64,000 nt of DNA, taken from NCBI GenBank assembly GCA_949284415.1, contig CASDVM010000020.1, positions 1 through 64,000 of the forward strand, given 5' to 3'. The notes under the pieces are model-generated. The model ran no database searches, was not told where the DNA came from, and saw only the letters and a list, made by a program, of their open reading frames with translations. A program made the position numbers and the translations under genes. This document shows positions 44,550 through 54,207 of the stretch, one piece after another (the first letter of the stretch is position 1; each line of letters starts with the position of its first letter). The DNA comes from an uncultured bacterium (lineage in GTDB: Bacteria > Cyanobacteriota > Vampirovibrionia > Gastranaerophilales > Gastranaerophilaceae).

Positions 44550-45515
44550 ATGGAAACAAAATGTTTAAATTGTTTGAATTTCAGAAAAGCAGTAATGATA
44601 GGATGCGGTTTTGTAGGTTCGGCATCTGTCTTCAGCCTTATGCAAAGCGGTTTATTTTCGGAAATTGCAATGATTGATTCCGACAACGCAAGAGCCGAAG
44701 GCGAAGCTCTTGATATAAGCCATGGAGTACCGTTCGCAAAACCCATAAAAATTTTTGCGGGGAATTACGATGATATTGAAAATGCTTCAATTGTTATTAT
44801 TACGGCAGGGGCAAATCAAAAACCGGGAGAAACACGACTGGACCTTGTACACAGAAACATTGAAATTTTTAAAACAATAATTCCTCAAATAAAACAGAGA
44901 GATTTTAAGGGTATTCTATTAATAGTATCTAATCCTGTTGACATTTTAACAACCGTTGCCGTAAAGCTAAGCGGCCTGCCTCAAAACAGAGTGATAGGCT
45001 CGGGCACCGTTCTTGATACCGCGAGATTAAAATACGCAGTAGGAGAGCATCTCAATGTTGACAGCAGAAGTGTACATGCTTTTATAATCGGCGAACACGG
45101 AGACAGTGAAATAGCAGCATTCAGCAGCGCAAACATTTCGGGCATACCGTTAAAAAATTTCTGCGAAATGCGCGGACATTATAACCATGAAGCAGATACA
45201 GACGAAATTGCTCAAAAAGTCCGTAACAGCGCCTATGAAATTATTTCAAGAAAAAAAGCCACATACTACGGAATTGCAATGTCCGTAAAAAGAATATGTG
45301 AAGCCATTGTTCGTGATGAAAAATCAATTCTTCCGATATCTTCTATGATGAACGGAGAATACGGAATTTCTGATATTGCACTCAGCATGCCTGCAATTGT
45401 CGGGAAAAACGGAGTTGAAACAAAAGTCCCAATACAGCTTAATGAAAATGAAACCGCAAAATTGCTTGAATCTGCAAAATGCCTTAAAGATGTTTTGCAA
45501 ACTGCAGATATATAA
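44550..45515 (+). CDS. ldh: L-lactate dehydrogenase
   Basis: The 321-residue NAD-dependent enzyme interconverts pyruvate and L-lactate. MIGCGFVGSASVF is the NAD site. AGANQKPGETRLDL has Gln90 at the position that selects pyruvate over oxaloacetate, as well as the substrate-loop Arg. SGTVLDTARL and GEHGDSE (His183) supply the catalytic Asp-His pair. A fermentative role fits an anaerobic gut life. The gene is convergent with the long glycan operon; the two stop codons are separated by one base. The N-terminal METKCLNCLN is a short extra segment. Confidence 0.93.
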   Translation: METKCLNCLNFRKAVMIGCGFVGSASVFSLMQSGLFSEIAMIDSDNARAEGEALDISHGVPFAKPIKIFAGNYDDIENASIVIITAGANQKPGETRLDLVHRNIEIFKTIIPQIKQRDFKGILLIVSNPVDILTTVAVKLSGLPQNRVIGSGTVLDTARLKYAVGEHLNVDSRSVHAFIIGEHGDSEIAAFSSANISGIPLKNFCEMRGHYNHEADTDEIAQKVRNSAYEIISRKKATYYGIAMSVKRICEAIVRDEKSILPISSMMNGEYGISDIALSMPAIVGKNGVETKVPIQLNENETAKLLESAKCLKDVLQTADI

Positions 45516-45516
45516 A

Positions 45517-46611
45517 TTATTTTTTTTCCCGCACGAAAAGGAATAAAACAGGTATTAAGCCTATCGCTGCAAGGGGTATTCCGATAAAAAACTGTTCTAT
45601 TTTTTCTTTTAACGGTGCTTCACGGTCAAACAATTTATATAAATGCTTATAAAACCTCAAAATTTTACGGCCCGCAGTTCTATTTTCAAAAATAAAATAC
45701 CTATTTTCATGTATATAAGAATTGTCGCAATACTTCTTGTATTCGGATTCAAAATTATAAAAGCTGTACAAATCCATATACTGCTGTCCGCAGAACGGTT
45801 CATACTTACTTGCAGTTATTTTTAAATTTCTTATACCTGACTGCTTATATTCTAAAAATATAAAATTATTTGCAAGACATATCTGAGATTTTTTATTAAT
45901 TTCATCTGATATCTCAGAACAGTCTTCCATTCTTATATCGTCAAAATATTTGGAAAAACATGAGTAACCGAGATATTGTTCGGGAGCAAATTTCCAGGAA
46001 AATTTTGAATAAACTGATTTTTTATCTTTATTTTCAGGATATTCAAAATAATTTGAAAAATACGGTTCTTCAACAAGCGGAGAAGAAAACAAATATTTTT
46101 TTACATCTTCATTCAACCCGAAAAACCACCAATCGGAAATATGAAAAGCGATCTCTTGATGTTTGTTATGTTTAACTTCCGCATATTTTGAAAATAATGT
46201 TGAAGCAAGTATGCGATGTTCAAAAAGTTTATACTCATTACACCGTTCAGGGAATTTATCAAACATCTTCAAAAAATCAGTATTATCAATAACCGAGTCA
46301 GTCCGCAATTTTAAAATATATTTTCCGGAAGCTTTTTCCAGTGCGGAATTTGTAGAAATAATCATACGGTTTAAGTTACCGTACAATCTTTTATTTTTAA
46401 AATTTTTCTGCAGAATTCCCCCGGGATCTTTATTTAAAATAAGAATATCATATTGCAAATCTGAAACATCAGAGTTTTCCCAAGTGGATAAAATAATCTC
46501 CGCTTCAGGCAAATTTTTTCTTATGCTGTTAAGACAATATTTTGTACGAATTTTATGTACAGGCCCCTGGACTACAACGCTTATATCTCTTGATTCTATT
46601 TTTTCAGGCAT
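45517..46611 (-). CDS. WavE-family lipopolysaccharide synthesis protein
   Basis: The start is taken at MPEKIESR because GGAGG lies five bases before it. Residues about 10-60 (DISVVVQGPVHKIRT, EAEIILSTWENSDVSDL) and KYILKLRTDSVI match WavE, a putative glycosyltransferase-like family of LPS core clusters. HISDWWFFGL and KFAPEQYLGY further on are typical. A C-terminal membrane segment (IGIPLAAIGLIPVLFLFV) probably anchors it at the inner membrane. The gene is a paralogue of the next one upstream, which it overlaps by 16 bases. It is the last gene of the glycan operon. Confidence 0.85.
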   Translation of the reverse strand: MPEKIESRDISVVVQGPVHKIRTKYCLNSIRKNLPEAEIILSTWENSDVSDLQYDILILNKDPGGILQKNFKNKRLYGNLNRMIISTNSALEKASGKYILKLRTDSVIDNTDFLKMFDKFPERCNEYKLFEHRILASTLFSKYAEVKHNKHQEIAFHISDWWFFGLNEDVKKYLFSSPLVEEPYFSNYFEYPENKDKKSVYSKFSWKFAPEQYLGYSCFSKYFDDIRMEDCSEISDEINKKSQICLANNFIFLEYKQSGIRNLKITASKYEPFCGQQYMDLYSFYNFESEYKKYCDNSYIHENRYFIFENRTAGRKILRFYKHLYKLFDREAPLKEKIEQFFIGIPLAAIGLIPVLFLFVREKK

Positions 46612-47669
46612 AAAACCTCCACGCACAATGAAAATAAAAACTTACAAAAATAGAGAAAAGTTGAAACCAATTCAATCGGCTTTTTCTTCGGACTGCCAAA
46701 TAGCAATAAGACAAAATGTTTTCTTAGTTGTTCAAAATATTTTATCTTGTATAACTTTTCCCAAAACACAACATCTTTTATCTCAAAAGAATCATCACAA
46801 TATTTTTTATAATCTTTTTTTTGTTCTTGTTCGGAATAATATTCAAAAATATTTTTTGAACGCATTACTGTACCTTTATACTGTTTTTTCAATGTGTATA
46901 TACCCCATTGCTCAGGAGCAAACACTCTGAAATTATTTATAACAAAATCTTCCGAAATCCTTGTATTTTCATCATATACATCCAAATAATTTTCAAACTT
47001 TAAATCCTTGAAAACCTTTAACGCATTACTGTATGTAAAATATTGTTCCGGAGACATCTTCCACAATCTTGAAGGATACAAATCGTATTCGTTTTTTTTA
47101 TGAAATTCAAAATATCTTGAGAAATCAGGTTCTTGAACAGCAGGGATATTAAAAAACTCCAATAAATCATCTCTTAATCCTAAATAACACCAGTCTGAAA
47201 CATGAAACAAAAGGGGTTGTTTCAATTTCCTAAATGAGACATACTTGATTGAAAAAATATCATAGGCAAAAATTCTTTGTTTAAAAAGAGAAGATTTCGT
47301 ATTTCTAATTTTAAAATCATCAAAAAGTTTTAATACATTATCATTTTTGAAAACCAAATCACTTCTCATTCGCAGAACATATTTACGCTCAGCTTTTTCT
47401 ATACCGTTTCTGCTCGAAATTAAAATTCGGTTTAAATTATTTACTTTCTGCCCATTTATCTCAAATATAACAGCTCCCGGATCATTATTTAATACAAGAA
47501 CATCATATAAACCCTCATATGAGCTCACATCAGAATTTTTCCAGGTTGACAAAATAATTTGAGCTTCAGGCAAATATTTTCTAATACTTTTCAAGCATGG
47601 AATAGTTTCACAAGGGTTAACAGCCCCCTGAATAACTACAGATAAGTCTTTGCTTGAAATTTGTTTCAA
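46596..47669 (-). CDS. WavE-family lipopolysaccharide synthesis protein, second copy
   Basis: It starts with TTG at 47669, marked by a GGAGG SD sequence six bases upstream. DLSVVIQGAVN, AQIILSTWKNSDVSSY, KYVLRMRSDLVF and FHVSDWCYLGL, KMSPEQYFTYS line up with the neighbouring WavE protein, so the two arose by duplication or joint transfer. A short hydrophobic C-terminus follows. A gap of 117 bases without a clear gene precedes it. Confidence 0.85.
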   Translation of the reverse strand: MKQISSKDLSVVIQGAVNPCETIPCLKSIRKYLPEAQIILSTWKNSDVSSYEGLYDVLVLNNDPGAVIFEINGQKVNNLNRILISSRNGIEKAERKYVLRMRSDLVFKNDNVLKLFDDFKIRNTKSSLFKQRIFAYDIFSIKYVSFRKLKQPLLFHVSDWCYLGLRDDLLEFFNIPAVQEPDFSRYFEFHKKNEYDLYPSRLWKMSPEQYFTYSNALKVFKDLKFENYLDVYDENTRISEDFVINNFRVFAPEQWGIYTLKKQYKGTVMRSKNIFEYYSEQEQKKDYKKYCDDSFEIKDVVFWEKLYKIKYFEQLRKHFVLLLFGSPKKKPIELVSTFLYFCKFLFSLCVEVLCLKK

Positions 47670-47786
47670 AATATTCCTCCAGCCATTTTATACTTTATAT
47701 TTTATATCAGAAAATAAATACTTTTTTACAATTATATATAAAAAGAACAATATAACAAATAGCCAAAAGTACAAACTAAATTCGAC

Positions 47787-48164
47787 TTATCTGTCTTTTG
47801 CCTGTCTTAAAACATCATCCTTATTCATCTTCTCCCAGTTTTCAAATTTTATAACTCTGTCATCTATTGTTATATCAGCATTAGGTTTGCCAAAGAATAT
47901 TTCATCATACTGTATACCGTTTTTTTCAAGCCAGTCAAGTGTAATTTTACCGACATTTTTCATTACTTTGCCGACATTATGCCCCTGAGTTTGCATATTT
48001 CTTGCAGTATTTATTATAATTGTATGTCCGTCAGCTTTTAAAGCATCTATAAATTCCTTTGCTCCGGGCATAACTTTCACATCCGCATAAGTTTCATCAG
48101 GCTTCTTTATTGTGCAGATTGTCCCGTCTAAATCAATACATATTCTGAGCTTCTTTTCTTCCAT
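47787..48164 (-). CDS. HAD-superfamily phosphatase of capsule/glycan clusters
   Basis: The 125-residue protein has ICIDLDGTIC (nucleophile Asp), INTAR as motif II-like Thr, GKPNADITIDDR with the motif III/IV Lys and Asp pair. This is the small HAD type often annotated as capsule biosynthesis phosphatase. It probably removes phosphate from a sugar or polyol precursor. The start overlaps the end of the nucleotidyltransferase-kinase gene by 32 bases, which suggests coupled expression and a shared pathway. Confidence 0.88.
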   Translation of the reverse strand: MEEKKLRICIDLDGTICTIKKPDETYADVKVMPGAKEFIDALKADGHTIIINTARNMQTQGHNVGKVMKNVGKITLDWLEKNGIQYDEIFFGKPNADITIDDRVIKFENWEKMNKDDVLRQAKDR

Positions 48165-49824
48165 TTATACATTTAACCTCGTCATTTTCTATATTTATGA
48201 TATCATTTAACAGCTCTATTGCTTTTATATAAAACATCTTTTGTCTTGAAAAATTATCTTTATGTAAAGGTATCATTGACAAGAATAACAGCCCTTCTAT
48301 AAACTTTATTTCTTCAGAGTTGTATCCGTTTTCTAAAGCCAATTTATCAAAAACATTTACAAGAACAGAGTAATCTGCACTTGACAAAATTTTATAATTA
48401 AACTCTCCGTCTGCTTCTTCAAGTCTGAACATTCCTTGAACGATAAAATCATATAAACCGGCTGTACTATGCCTTAACTTTGCAATATCATATCTTGGAT
48501 CACCCCAGATAGTAGGTTCTGCATTAAGCCGTCCTCTTGGGTCAATCAGTTTAAAAACATAATTATTTGAATCAAACAATATATTAGAGAAACAATAATC
48601 CCCGTGAATTATTGTAAATATACCATTGTCTGCTAATTTTAAACAAAGCTTTCTGATCTGTTCTCCAAGCAGAGAAATACCTCTGTATTTCCTGCCGTTT
48701 ATATATATATAATCTTTATCTAAAAGAGATTTCCAATAAGAATCCTGCTGTTTTAAATCATTCAATCTTGCTTTTGTTTTTTCGTAATAAAGCCACTTTA
48801 ATGCATCTGAATCTACCGCAGAAGTATAATTTTCTAATCTCTTATGCAGTAAAAACAGCTTTTCAAGTATACATCGCCAGTCTTCAATATTAACCTCTCC
48901 TGACAAATACAGTTCCTGCAGAGACTGATAGCCGTATAATTCCTGAACTAATTCCGCAGAATCTTTATTTTTTTTAAAGCTTACAAGACGCGGACAGCAT
49001 ATCTTTAATTCATCAGGAATATTCTCATACCAGAATGCCTCGTCCTCCAGTTTCTGTGTTTTTGTACTTGTTTTAATAAGCAAACCTCTTCCAGTATCTA
49101 CGGAAATTGAATTAAAACATCTAGCATTAAACAAAAGATTTTTAGCTTTTATTAATCCCGATGTATGCCCTAAATCATACCAGTCATCTGTTAATCTTGT
49201 TTTAAGTTTATATCGTTCCTGATAAGCTTTCAATGCCGTTGAAATTTCCTTTTTAAGCATTAACCTTGATTTTATACAGCAGTTCAAAAGAAATTTTGTA
49301 TCAGAAAATGCATAATATCCTACAAGAGCAAATTTATTCTTCAAATCAATATTTTTCTGTTTATCATAAAAATCTGCAGCATAATTATTTGAATCAACTT
49401 CTGCAAGACACCAGTTGTCAGATGTTGTAATATTTTTTGAAACAAAAATCACATCCGTATCATCATTTATACTTTCAGGAATTAACGTATCACCGAGTAT
49501 AACCCTTGTCGGTAACTTCATATCAGCCCTTTGCAGCGAATATTTTAAAGAACTCAATATATTTTTTCTGCTGTTTACAAGAACCAGTTCAATATCAAAA
49601 TTTTCACAAAGTATATTTTTAATATAATCAATAAGTTTTAAATTATTACTGCATACCGCTATTATAAATTTATCAATGCCGTATTTTTTTAAATTATTTA
49701 ACTGCCACCATATAACAGGTTTTCCCCGCATAGGAAGCAGTGCAAGCGAGGAATAAAATCCTACAGGCATATTTTCGTTTCTGGTTTCTCCGCCAAAAAG
49801 CAGAATATTATTAAATCTTTGCAC
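48133..49824 (-). CDS. Fusion of a nucleotidyltransferase-like domain and an APH/choline-kinase-like domain
   Basis: The start is GTG at 49824 with GGAGG five bases upstream. Residues ~1-210 resemble a sugar nucleotidyltransferase (NNILLFGGE, GKPVIWWQLNNLKKYGIDKFII), though the canonical GxGTR loop is not clear, so activity is uncertain. Residues ~270-540 look like an aminoglycoside phosphotransferase/choline kinase fold, with HGDYCFSNILFD (catalytic Asp and Asn) and IDPRG for metal binding. It lies between a HAD phosphatase and a second nucleotidyltransferase. Together they may make and attach a phosphorylated or nucleotide-activated decoration. Confidence 0.8.
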   Translation of the reverse strand: MQRFNNILLFGGETRNENMPVGFYSSLALLPMRGKPVIWWQLNNLKKYGIDKFIIAVCSNNLKLIDYIKNILCENFDIELVLVNSRKNILSSLKYSLQRADMKLPTRVILGDTLIPESINDDTDVIFVSKNITTSDNWCLAEVDSNNYAADFYDKQKNIDLKNKFALVGYYAFSDTKFLLNCCIKSRLMLKKEISTALKAYQERYKLKTRLTDDWYDLGHTSGLIKAKNLLFNARCFNSISVDTGRGLLIKTSTKTQKLEDEAFWYENIPDELKICCPRLVSFKKNKDSAELVQELYGYQSLQELYLSGEVNIEDWRCILEKLFLLHKRLENYTSAVDSDALKWLYYEKTKARLNDLKQQDSYWKSLLDKDYIYINGRKYRGISLLGEQIRKLCLKLADNGIFTIIHGDYCFSNILFDSNNYVFKLIDPRGRLNAEPTIWGDPRYDIAKLRHSTAGLYDFIVQGMFRLEEADGEFNYKILSSADYSVLVNVFDKLALENGYNSEEIKFIEGLLFLSMIPLHKDNFSRQKMFYIKAIELLNDIINIENDEVKCINGRKEAQNMY

Positions 49825-50596
49825 ATTGCCTCCTTACATATTCCTTTAACTGTTCAGGAGTTCCTACGCAGTCAAAATGTGCTATATCAAATATACCTAT
49901 CTTATCAGTCATTTTTTTTAAATGATTATAAACATTTGACATATAAAATTCGCCTTTTTGCAAATCATTGCATACAACAAGATCAATAACGGCATCTTTA
50001 AACAGTTCAACATTTTTAAAATAATACATACCGCAAATTGCATGATTTGAAATTACTTCTTTTTCCTTTGTCTGTATTAAAAAACCGTTTTCATCAACAC
50101 TGGCATAAGAAAAACAGGGATTATCAGAATTTATTGTTAATAAAGCACCGCCAAGATTTCTTATTCTTACATCTGAAATAAATTCCTTGACATCATTACA
50201 ATCAAAAATATTATCAGAATCCGCAAATATAACATCGTATTCCCGTTTAATCTTTTTATGTGAAGCTAATGCCGTAATTGCAGCACCCATAGTCAATTTA
50301 GGCACTGAAACAAAATCAAGAATATATTTATCCCTTAATTTTTGAAGCTGTAATTTCTGTTCCGTAAGAAACTTTTCCTGCAAAACAAGAATGATATTTG
50401 CATCTATTATTCTAAAGCTGTCCAACACATGTTCAATCATCATTTTTCCGTTAAATTCAATAAACGGTTTTGGAACATTATAACCTTCAACGGCAAACCT
50501 GCTGCCTGCACCGGCCATGGGAATAACTATATTTACAGGCGTATTTATCGGCGACCCGTCAGATAAATTCTGATTATTAGTAATTGAAATTGTCAT
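49811..50596 (-). CDS. Sugar-phosphate nucleotidyltransferase-like protein
   Basis: The 261-residue protein has IVIPMAGAGSRF and VPKPFIEFNGK near the N-terminus, the signature loop and lysine of NTP-dependent sugar nucleotidyltransferases. YDVIFADSDNIFD supplies the metal-binding aspartate. A two-base set of related glycan-cluster enzymes uses this fold, so the exact nucleotide cannot be told. It overlaps the next gene by 14 bases. AAAGG is the SD sequence. Confidence 0.87.
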   Translation of the reverse strand: MTISITNNQNLSDGSPINTPVNIVIPMAGAGSRFAVEGYNVPKPFIEFNGKMMIEHVLDSFRIIDANIILVLQEKFLTEQKLQLQKLRDKYILDFVSVPKLTMGAAITALASHKKIKREYDVIFADSDNIFDCNDVKEFISDVRIRNLGGALLTINSDNPCFSYASVDENGFLIQTKEKEVISNHAICGMYYFKNVELFKDAVIDLVVCNDLQKGEFYMSNVYNHLKKMTDKIGIFDIAHFDCVGTPEQLKEYVRRQCAKI

Positions 50597-50689
50597 AAAA
50601 CAACCTTTTAAATACTATATTGATTATTTTATCACAAATATTGAATTCAACATATTTATAAAAATGTAATATAGCCGTAAGTACTATTT

Positions 50690-52066
50690 TTACTTACCTG
50701 TTTTTTGCAATATTTTATTGCCGCTTATCTCATTTTCCGGAAAGGCTTTTTTATCAATATGCATTAAGATATTTTGATAATACGAACAATCTGATAGATA
50801 ATCAGAATAAGAAATTAATTTCTTATTTTTTAATCTTGCTACTCTTTTACAAAAATCTTCAGGTACTAACTTGTATTGCCAAAAATACTCAAGATTTTTA
50901 TTCATCTCAGAATAAAAATCGCCTGTTACAAATTGTCTTAAATTTCCTTTTTCATTCTGGAATAATAAAATATCTGATTCATCAAATTTATGAGCAAATT
51001 CTATTTTAGGCTGTTCATACTCTTTTAAACAAAACCTGCATCCTAAAATTGTTAATACTTTACGTTTCCTGGATAAAACTTTTTCATTTTTGACTGAAAA
51101 GACGGTCTGACACGGTTTTAAATATTCTCTTACAAATTTTGTATAAAAACGATATAAATCTTTCCAATATTTAAAATATTTTACAATATATTCGATATTT
51201 ATAAAGAAATTGTTGGAACGCCTGAACGTAACATTTTTAATATATTCTGACAATAAAGTTTTACGATACCAGTTAAATACTCTTTTTGAATACCCTAATT
51301 TATTGGCAAAGCTGTATACCCACAAATTATTAAAATAAATTCTCGGGCCGTCATTATTATTTAACCAGCTTTGAACTCCTACCCGATTAATCACAATCGG
51401 ATATTTATCCGCAAACAAATAGGAATTCGGCCAATTTTTTGCAATATAAAGGAGAATATAAATATGAATCCAGTCTTTTTTATAAAACTTTTCCAGATCC
51501 GGAATTTGATTAAAATATTCCTTTCTGAAAACCAGATTTGTATTAGGCCAGGCTCTGTCTTCTACATCAATGATAAAATTATCAGAATCATTGTTATATA
51601 TTTTATCTTTTATTGTAAATTTTTCATTTAAAGATTTTCTTGATACGATTAATCCGTAATAATCATTTCTCAAATAATAATTAGATAAAACAAGAACAGA
51701 TAAATCTTCATTGTTTAATAAAACATCATATAATCGTTTCAATCCGTTTGGTGAATAATAATCATCATCGCCGAACAAATGAATAAATTTTCCCGAAGCA
51801 ATTTCACAGCATTTCATTACATTTCTGTCATAACCGAGATTAGCTTCATTACGGTTGTAACGGATAATATCAGGATACATTTCCTTATATTTTTTCATAA
51901 TATCAGGAATCTCATCTGTGGAACAATTATCAGACACAACAATTTCCACACCAGATAAATTATATTCTTTTATTTGTTTAAGGATAATATCAATATTATT
52001 TTGAATATATTTTGCACCGTTGTATGTCGGAATACAAATTGATAATAATTTAGAATCTGCCACCAT
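50690..52066 (-). CDS. Family 2 glycosyltransferase (458 aa)
   Basis: The GT-A N-terminus is clear: LSICIPTYNGAKYI, EIVVSDNCSTDEIPD, and GKFIHLFGDDDYYS with the DxD-like metal site. The enzyme adds a sugar to a lipid-linked glycan on the cytoplasmic side. The C-terminal half has no clear family features. The start overlaps the end of the upstream glycosyltransferase by 17 bases. The gap after the stop codon (93 bases) has no gene. Confidence 0.9.
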   Translation of the reverse strand: MVADSKLLSICIPTYNGAKYIQNNIDIILKQIKEYNLSGVEIVVSDNCSTDEIPDIMKKYKEMYPDIIRYNRNEANLGYDRNVMKCCEIASGKFIHLFGDDDYYSPNGLKRLYDVLLNNEDLSVLVLSNYYLRNDYYGLIVSRKSLNEKFTIKDKIYNNDSDNFIIDVEDRAWPNTNLVFRKEYFNQIPDLEKFYKKDWIHIYILLYIAKNWPNSYLFADKYPIVINRVGVQSWLNNNDGPRIYFNNLWVYSFANKLGYSKRVFNWYRKTLLSEYIKNVTFRRSNNFFINIEYIVKYFKYWKDLYRFYTKFVREYLKPCQTVFSVKNEKVLSRKRKVLTILGCRFCLKEYEQPKIEFAHKFDESDILLFQNEKGNLRQFVTGDFYSEMNKNLEYFWQYKLVPEDFCKRVARLKNKKLISYSDYLSDCSYYQNILMHIDKKAFPENEISGNKILQKTGK

Positions 52067-53036
52067 AATTTCTTAATACTCTCTTTCTATAATAATCAGC
52101 TCGCTTTAAGATTAGCATATTGAAGAAATCAATATACCATTTTTGACTGTAAAGAAAAACTTCGAGCGGAGAAAATACCCCCCCCCCGTTAATATTTCTT
52201 AACATTCTGTTCATAAATTCTTTCCAGGTTTCAAAACGTTTTAACATACTCCATTTATATAAGAAATATGCAAAATTCCATAATAAAGCTTTGCCGAAGA
52301 AATTATGCTCTTTATTTAAGAAATATAATTGATTAATTACATTTGCAGCTTCTTCCGGGAAAGGCCCATTATGAAAAACATTAGAATCATTCGTTGCAGA
52401 TTGTCTCCAACGAATACAAGTGTCTTGAATATATGCTACATTACCTAACAAATTAATTTGACAATTAAAAATAATATCATGTAATTTTCCATATTTTTCA
52501 GGTTCATATTTAACTTTTTTATATGCAGAAGTAAGATAGATGTTTGAAGCAAAATTAGGTCTTGCGAGAAGTAAATGCAAATATACACCATCTTTTATGT
52601 TATAAAGATTATAATTTTTTAACAAGACAGGCCAATTATTGTTATCGACATTGTATAAAGCCGCTGCCCCACCAGTACACATAACTATATTTTTGTTTTT
52701 TTTAAATATATTCATAGCTATTTCAATGTATTCAGGATGAATTGCATCATCATCGTGAAAAATAGCAGTATATTCATTCTCTGCAAGCTCTTGTGAGCGA
52801 ATAAAATTTCCTGCGTTCCCCAAATTTTTTTCATTCGTTATTACGGAAATATTTCTATCCGGAAATTTTTCCTGAACCTGCCTTATTATTTCCAAAGTAC
52901 TATCAGTACTGCAATTATTTAAAACTTTAATATTAAAACCTTTAGCAGTCTGTGTACAAAGACTTTCGAGCATTATTTTTAAATATTCTGCTCTATTATA
53001 TGTTAAAACGAACACATCTAAATTTTTACAATTCAT
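52050..53036 (-). CDS. Family 2 glycosyltransferase with a phase-variable-type G tract
   Basis: The start is taken at MNCKNLDVF because CGGAGG lies five bases upstream; a longer frame to 53060 overlaps it. LDVFVLTYNRAEYLK, IKVLNNCSTDST, NEKNLGNAGNFI and AIFHDDDAIH mark the GT-A fold. Ten G in a row encode Gly-Gly-Gly and the first base of the next codon at about residues 284-287 of 328. A one- or two-base change would replace the last ~45 residues. Confidence 0.9.
   Translation of the reverse strand: MNCKNLDVFVLTYNRAEYLKIMLESLCTQTAKGFNIKVLNNCSTDSTLEIIRQVQEKFPDRNISVITNEKNLGNAGNFIRSQELAENEYTAIFHDDDAIHPEYIEIAMNIFKKNKNIVMCTGGAAALYNVDNNNWPVLLKNYNLYNIKDGVYLHLLLARPNFASNIYLTSAYKKVKYEPEKYGKLHDIIFNCQINLLGNVAYIQDTCIRWRQSATNDSNVFHNGPFPEEAANVINQLYFLNKEHNFFGKALLWNFAYFLYKWSMLKRFETWKEFMNRMLRNINGGGVFSPLEVFLYSQKWYIDFFNMLILKRADYYRKRVLRNYGGRF
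52178..52187. repeat. Ten-base homopolymer (G10 on the coding strand)
   Basis: Ten consecutive C on the plus strand, within the glycosyltransferase gene at 52050-53036. In frame in this sequence. Confidence 0.92.
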
Positions 53037-53049
53037 AAAATCCTCCGGA

Positions 53050-54207
53050 CTAGACTCCAATAAACATTCTTGTATTCTTAATTCCTAATTTATTTAATAT
53101 AATTTTTAATACCCATAAGACTAATAAACTTGTAGTTAATACAGTGAAAAACACCCCAAAACTAGTTAAACAGCATTTTAAAGTATTTTTTCCTGTAAAC
53201 AAAATATGTGCCCCTCCAACATGCACCCAATACAAAGTATGATTATGTAAGTAATTTATTATATATCCATGTATAAAGAAAATTCCAAACGAATACTTTG
53301 CAACAAATTTCATAAACTTATCCAGAAATTTATTGTTTTTTATTTTTTCTTCAGCTAACATTAAACCACTCAGAAGAACAAATGTTTCAATAAATTTTGA
53401 GATCAACTCTGCAAATCGCCCCCCCCCCGAAACATCTATTTTTATTATAAATAAATGAATTATAAAATGAAAAATATAAAGAAATAATGAAATTTGAAAA
53501 ATTGTTCTCAAATACGCTCTTATTTTCGCATAATTATTACTTATGTATTCACAGATTTCCATACCTAGAAGATAAAAAAATGCAAACTTGAAAAAACATT
53601 TAAAATAAAAAGCAATATTCATCCAAAGAATTTTTAATAAACTTGATTCATAGGGATTAAAACCTAAAAACATATTTATACTTGAATATCTAGGCACAAT
53701 TAAACATAATATCAAAGAAGATAACAAAAGTGTTATATGAATTTTTTTATTTTTCCATGAATACAAAAATAACGGAGAAAATAAAAACATTATAGAAATC
53801 ATACCTATAAACCATACTGGTCCATTTACTATATATCCTCCGACAAGGACGCTAAATAAACGCATTCCCGTTGTTGCTTTTGTTAGTGCCCAATTCTCAG
53901 GATTTTGAAAAGTATATAACAAAGCCACAGGTAACAATGTTACAAAAAACGGACAAATAACATTGATTAATTTCTTTTTAAAATATGTTTTTATTTCGAA
54001 CTTGTACGATAGATATTGAAATAAAAATCCTGCAATAAAAACAAAAAAATACGTACCACCAGCAAATAAAAGAGTATTAAACTCTAACATAGTACTTCGT
54101 CCCCAAACCAAAGTATGACCTGCAACAATAAAAATTATTGCAACAGCCCTGAAATAATCAATATAATCTAAATTATTCTTTTTAACTAACTGTTCTTGTT
54201 TTTCCAT
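53050..54207 (-). CDS. Acyltransferase 3 family membrane protein with a G tract
   Basis: The 385-residue protein has about ten membrane segments and starts with YIDYFRAVAIIFIVAGHTLVWG, whose RAVAIIFIVAGH part holds the family's Arg and His. Such enzymes O-acetylate surface glycans across the inner membrane. Ten G in a row lie at about residues 260-263 (DVSGGGRF), in a loop between membrane segments, so slippage would remove the last third of the protein. The start overlaps the SDR gene by 26 bases. Confidence 0.9.
   Translation of the reverse strand: MEKQEQLVKKNNLDYIDYFRAVAIIFIVAGHTLVWGRSTMLEFNTLLFAGGTYFFVFIAGFLFQYLSYKFEIKTYFKKKLINVICPFFVTLLPVALLYTFQNPENWALTKATTGMRLFSVLVGGYIVNGPVWFIGMISIMFLFSPLFLYSWKNKKIHITLLLSSLILCLIVPRYSSINMFLGFNPYESSLLKILWMNIAFYFKCFFKFAFFYLLGMEICEYISNNYAKIRAYLRTIFQISLFLYIFHFIIHLFIIKIDVSGGGRFAELISKFIETFVLLSGLMLAEEKIKNNKFLDKFMKFVAKYSFGIFFIHGYIINYLHNHTLYWVHVGGAHILFTGKNTLKCCLTSFGVFFTVLTTSLLVLWVLKIILNKLGIKNTRMFIGV
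53419..53428. repeat. Ten-base homopolymer (G10 on the coding strand)
   Basis: Ten consecutive C on the plus strand, inside the acyltransferase gene. In frame in this sequence. Confidence 0.92.

Noticed and set aside
44550-45515. Malate dehydrogenase
   Set aside because: Gln90 in AGANQKPGE and the overall motifs fit lactate dehydrogenase, not the Arg of malate dehydrogenase.
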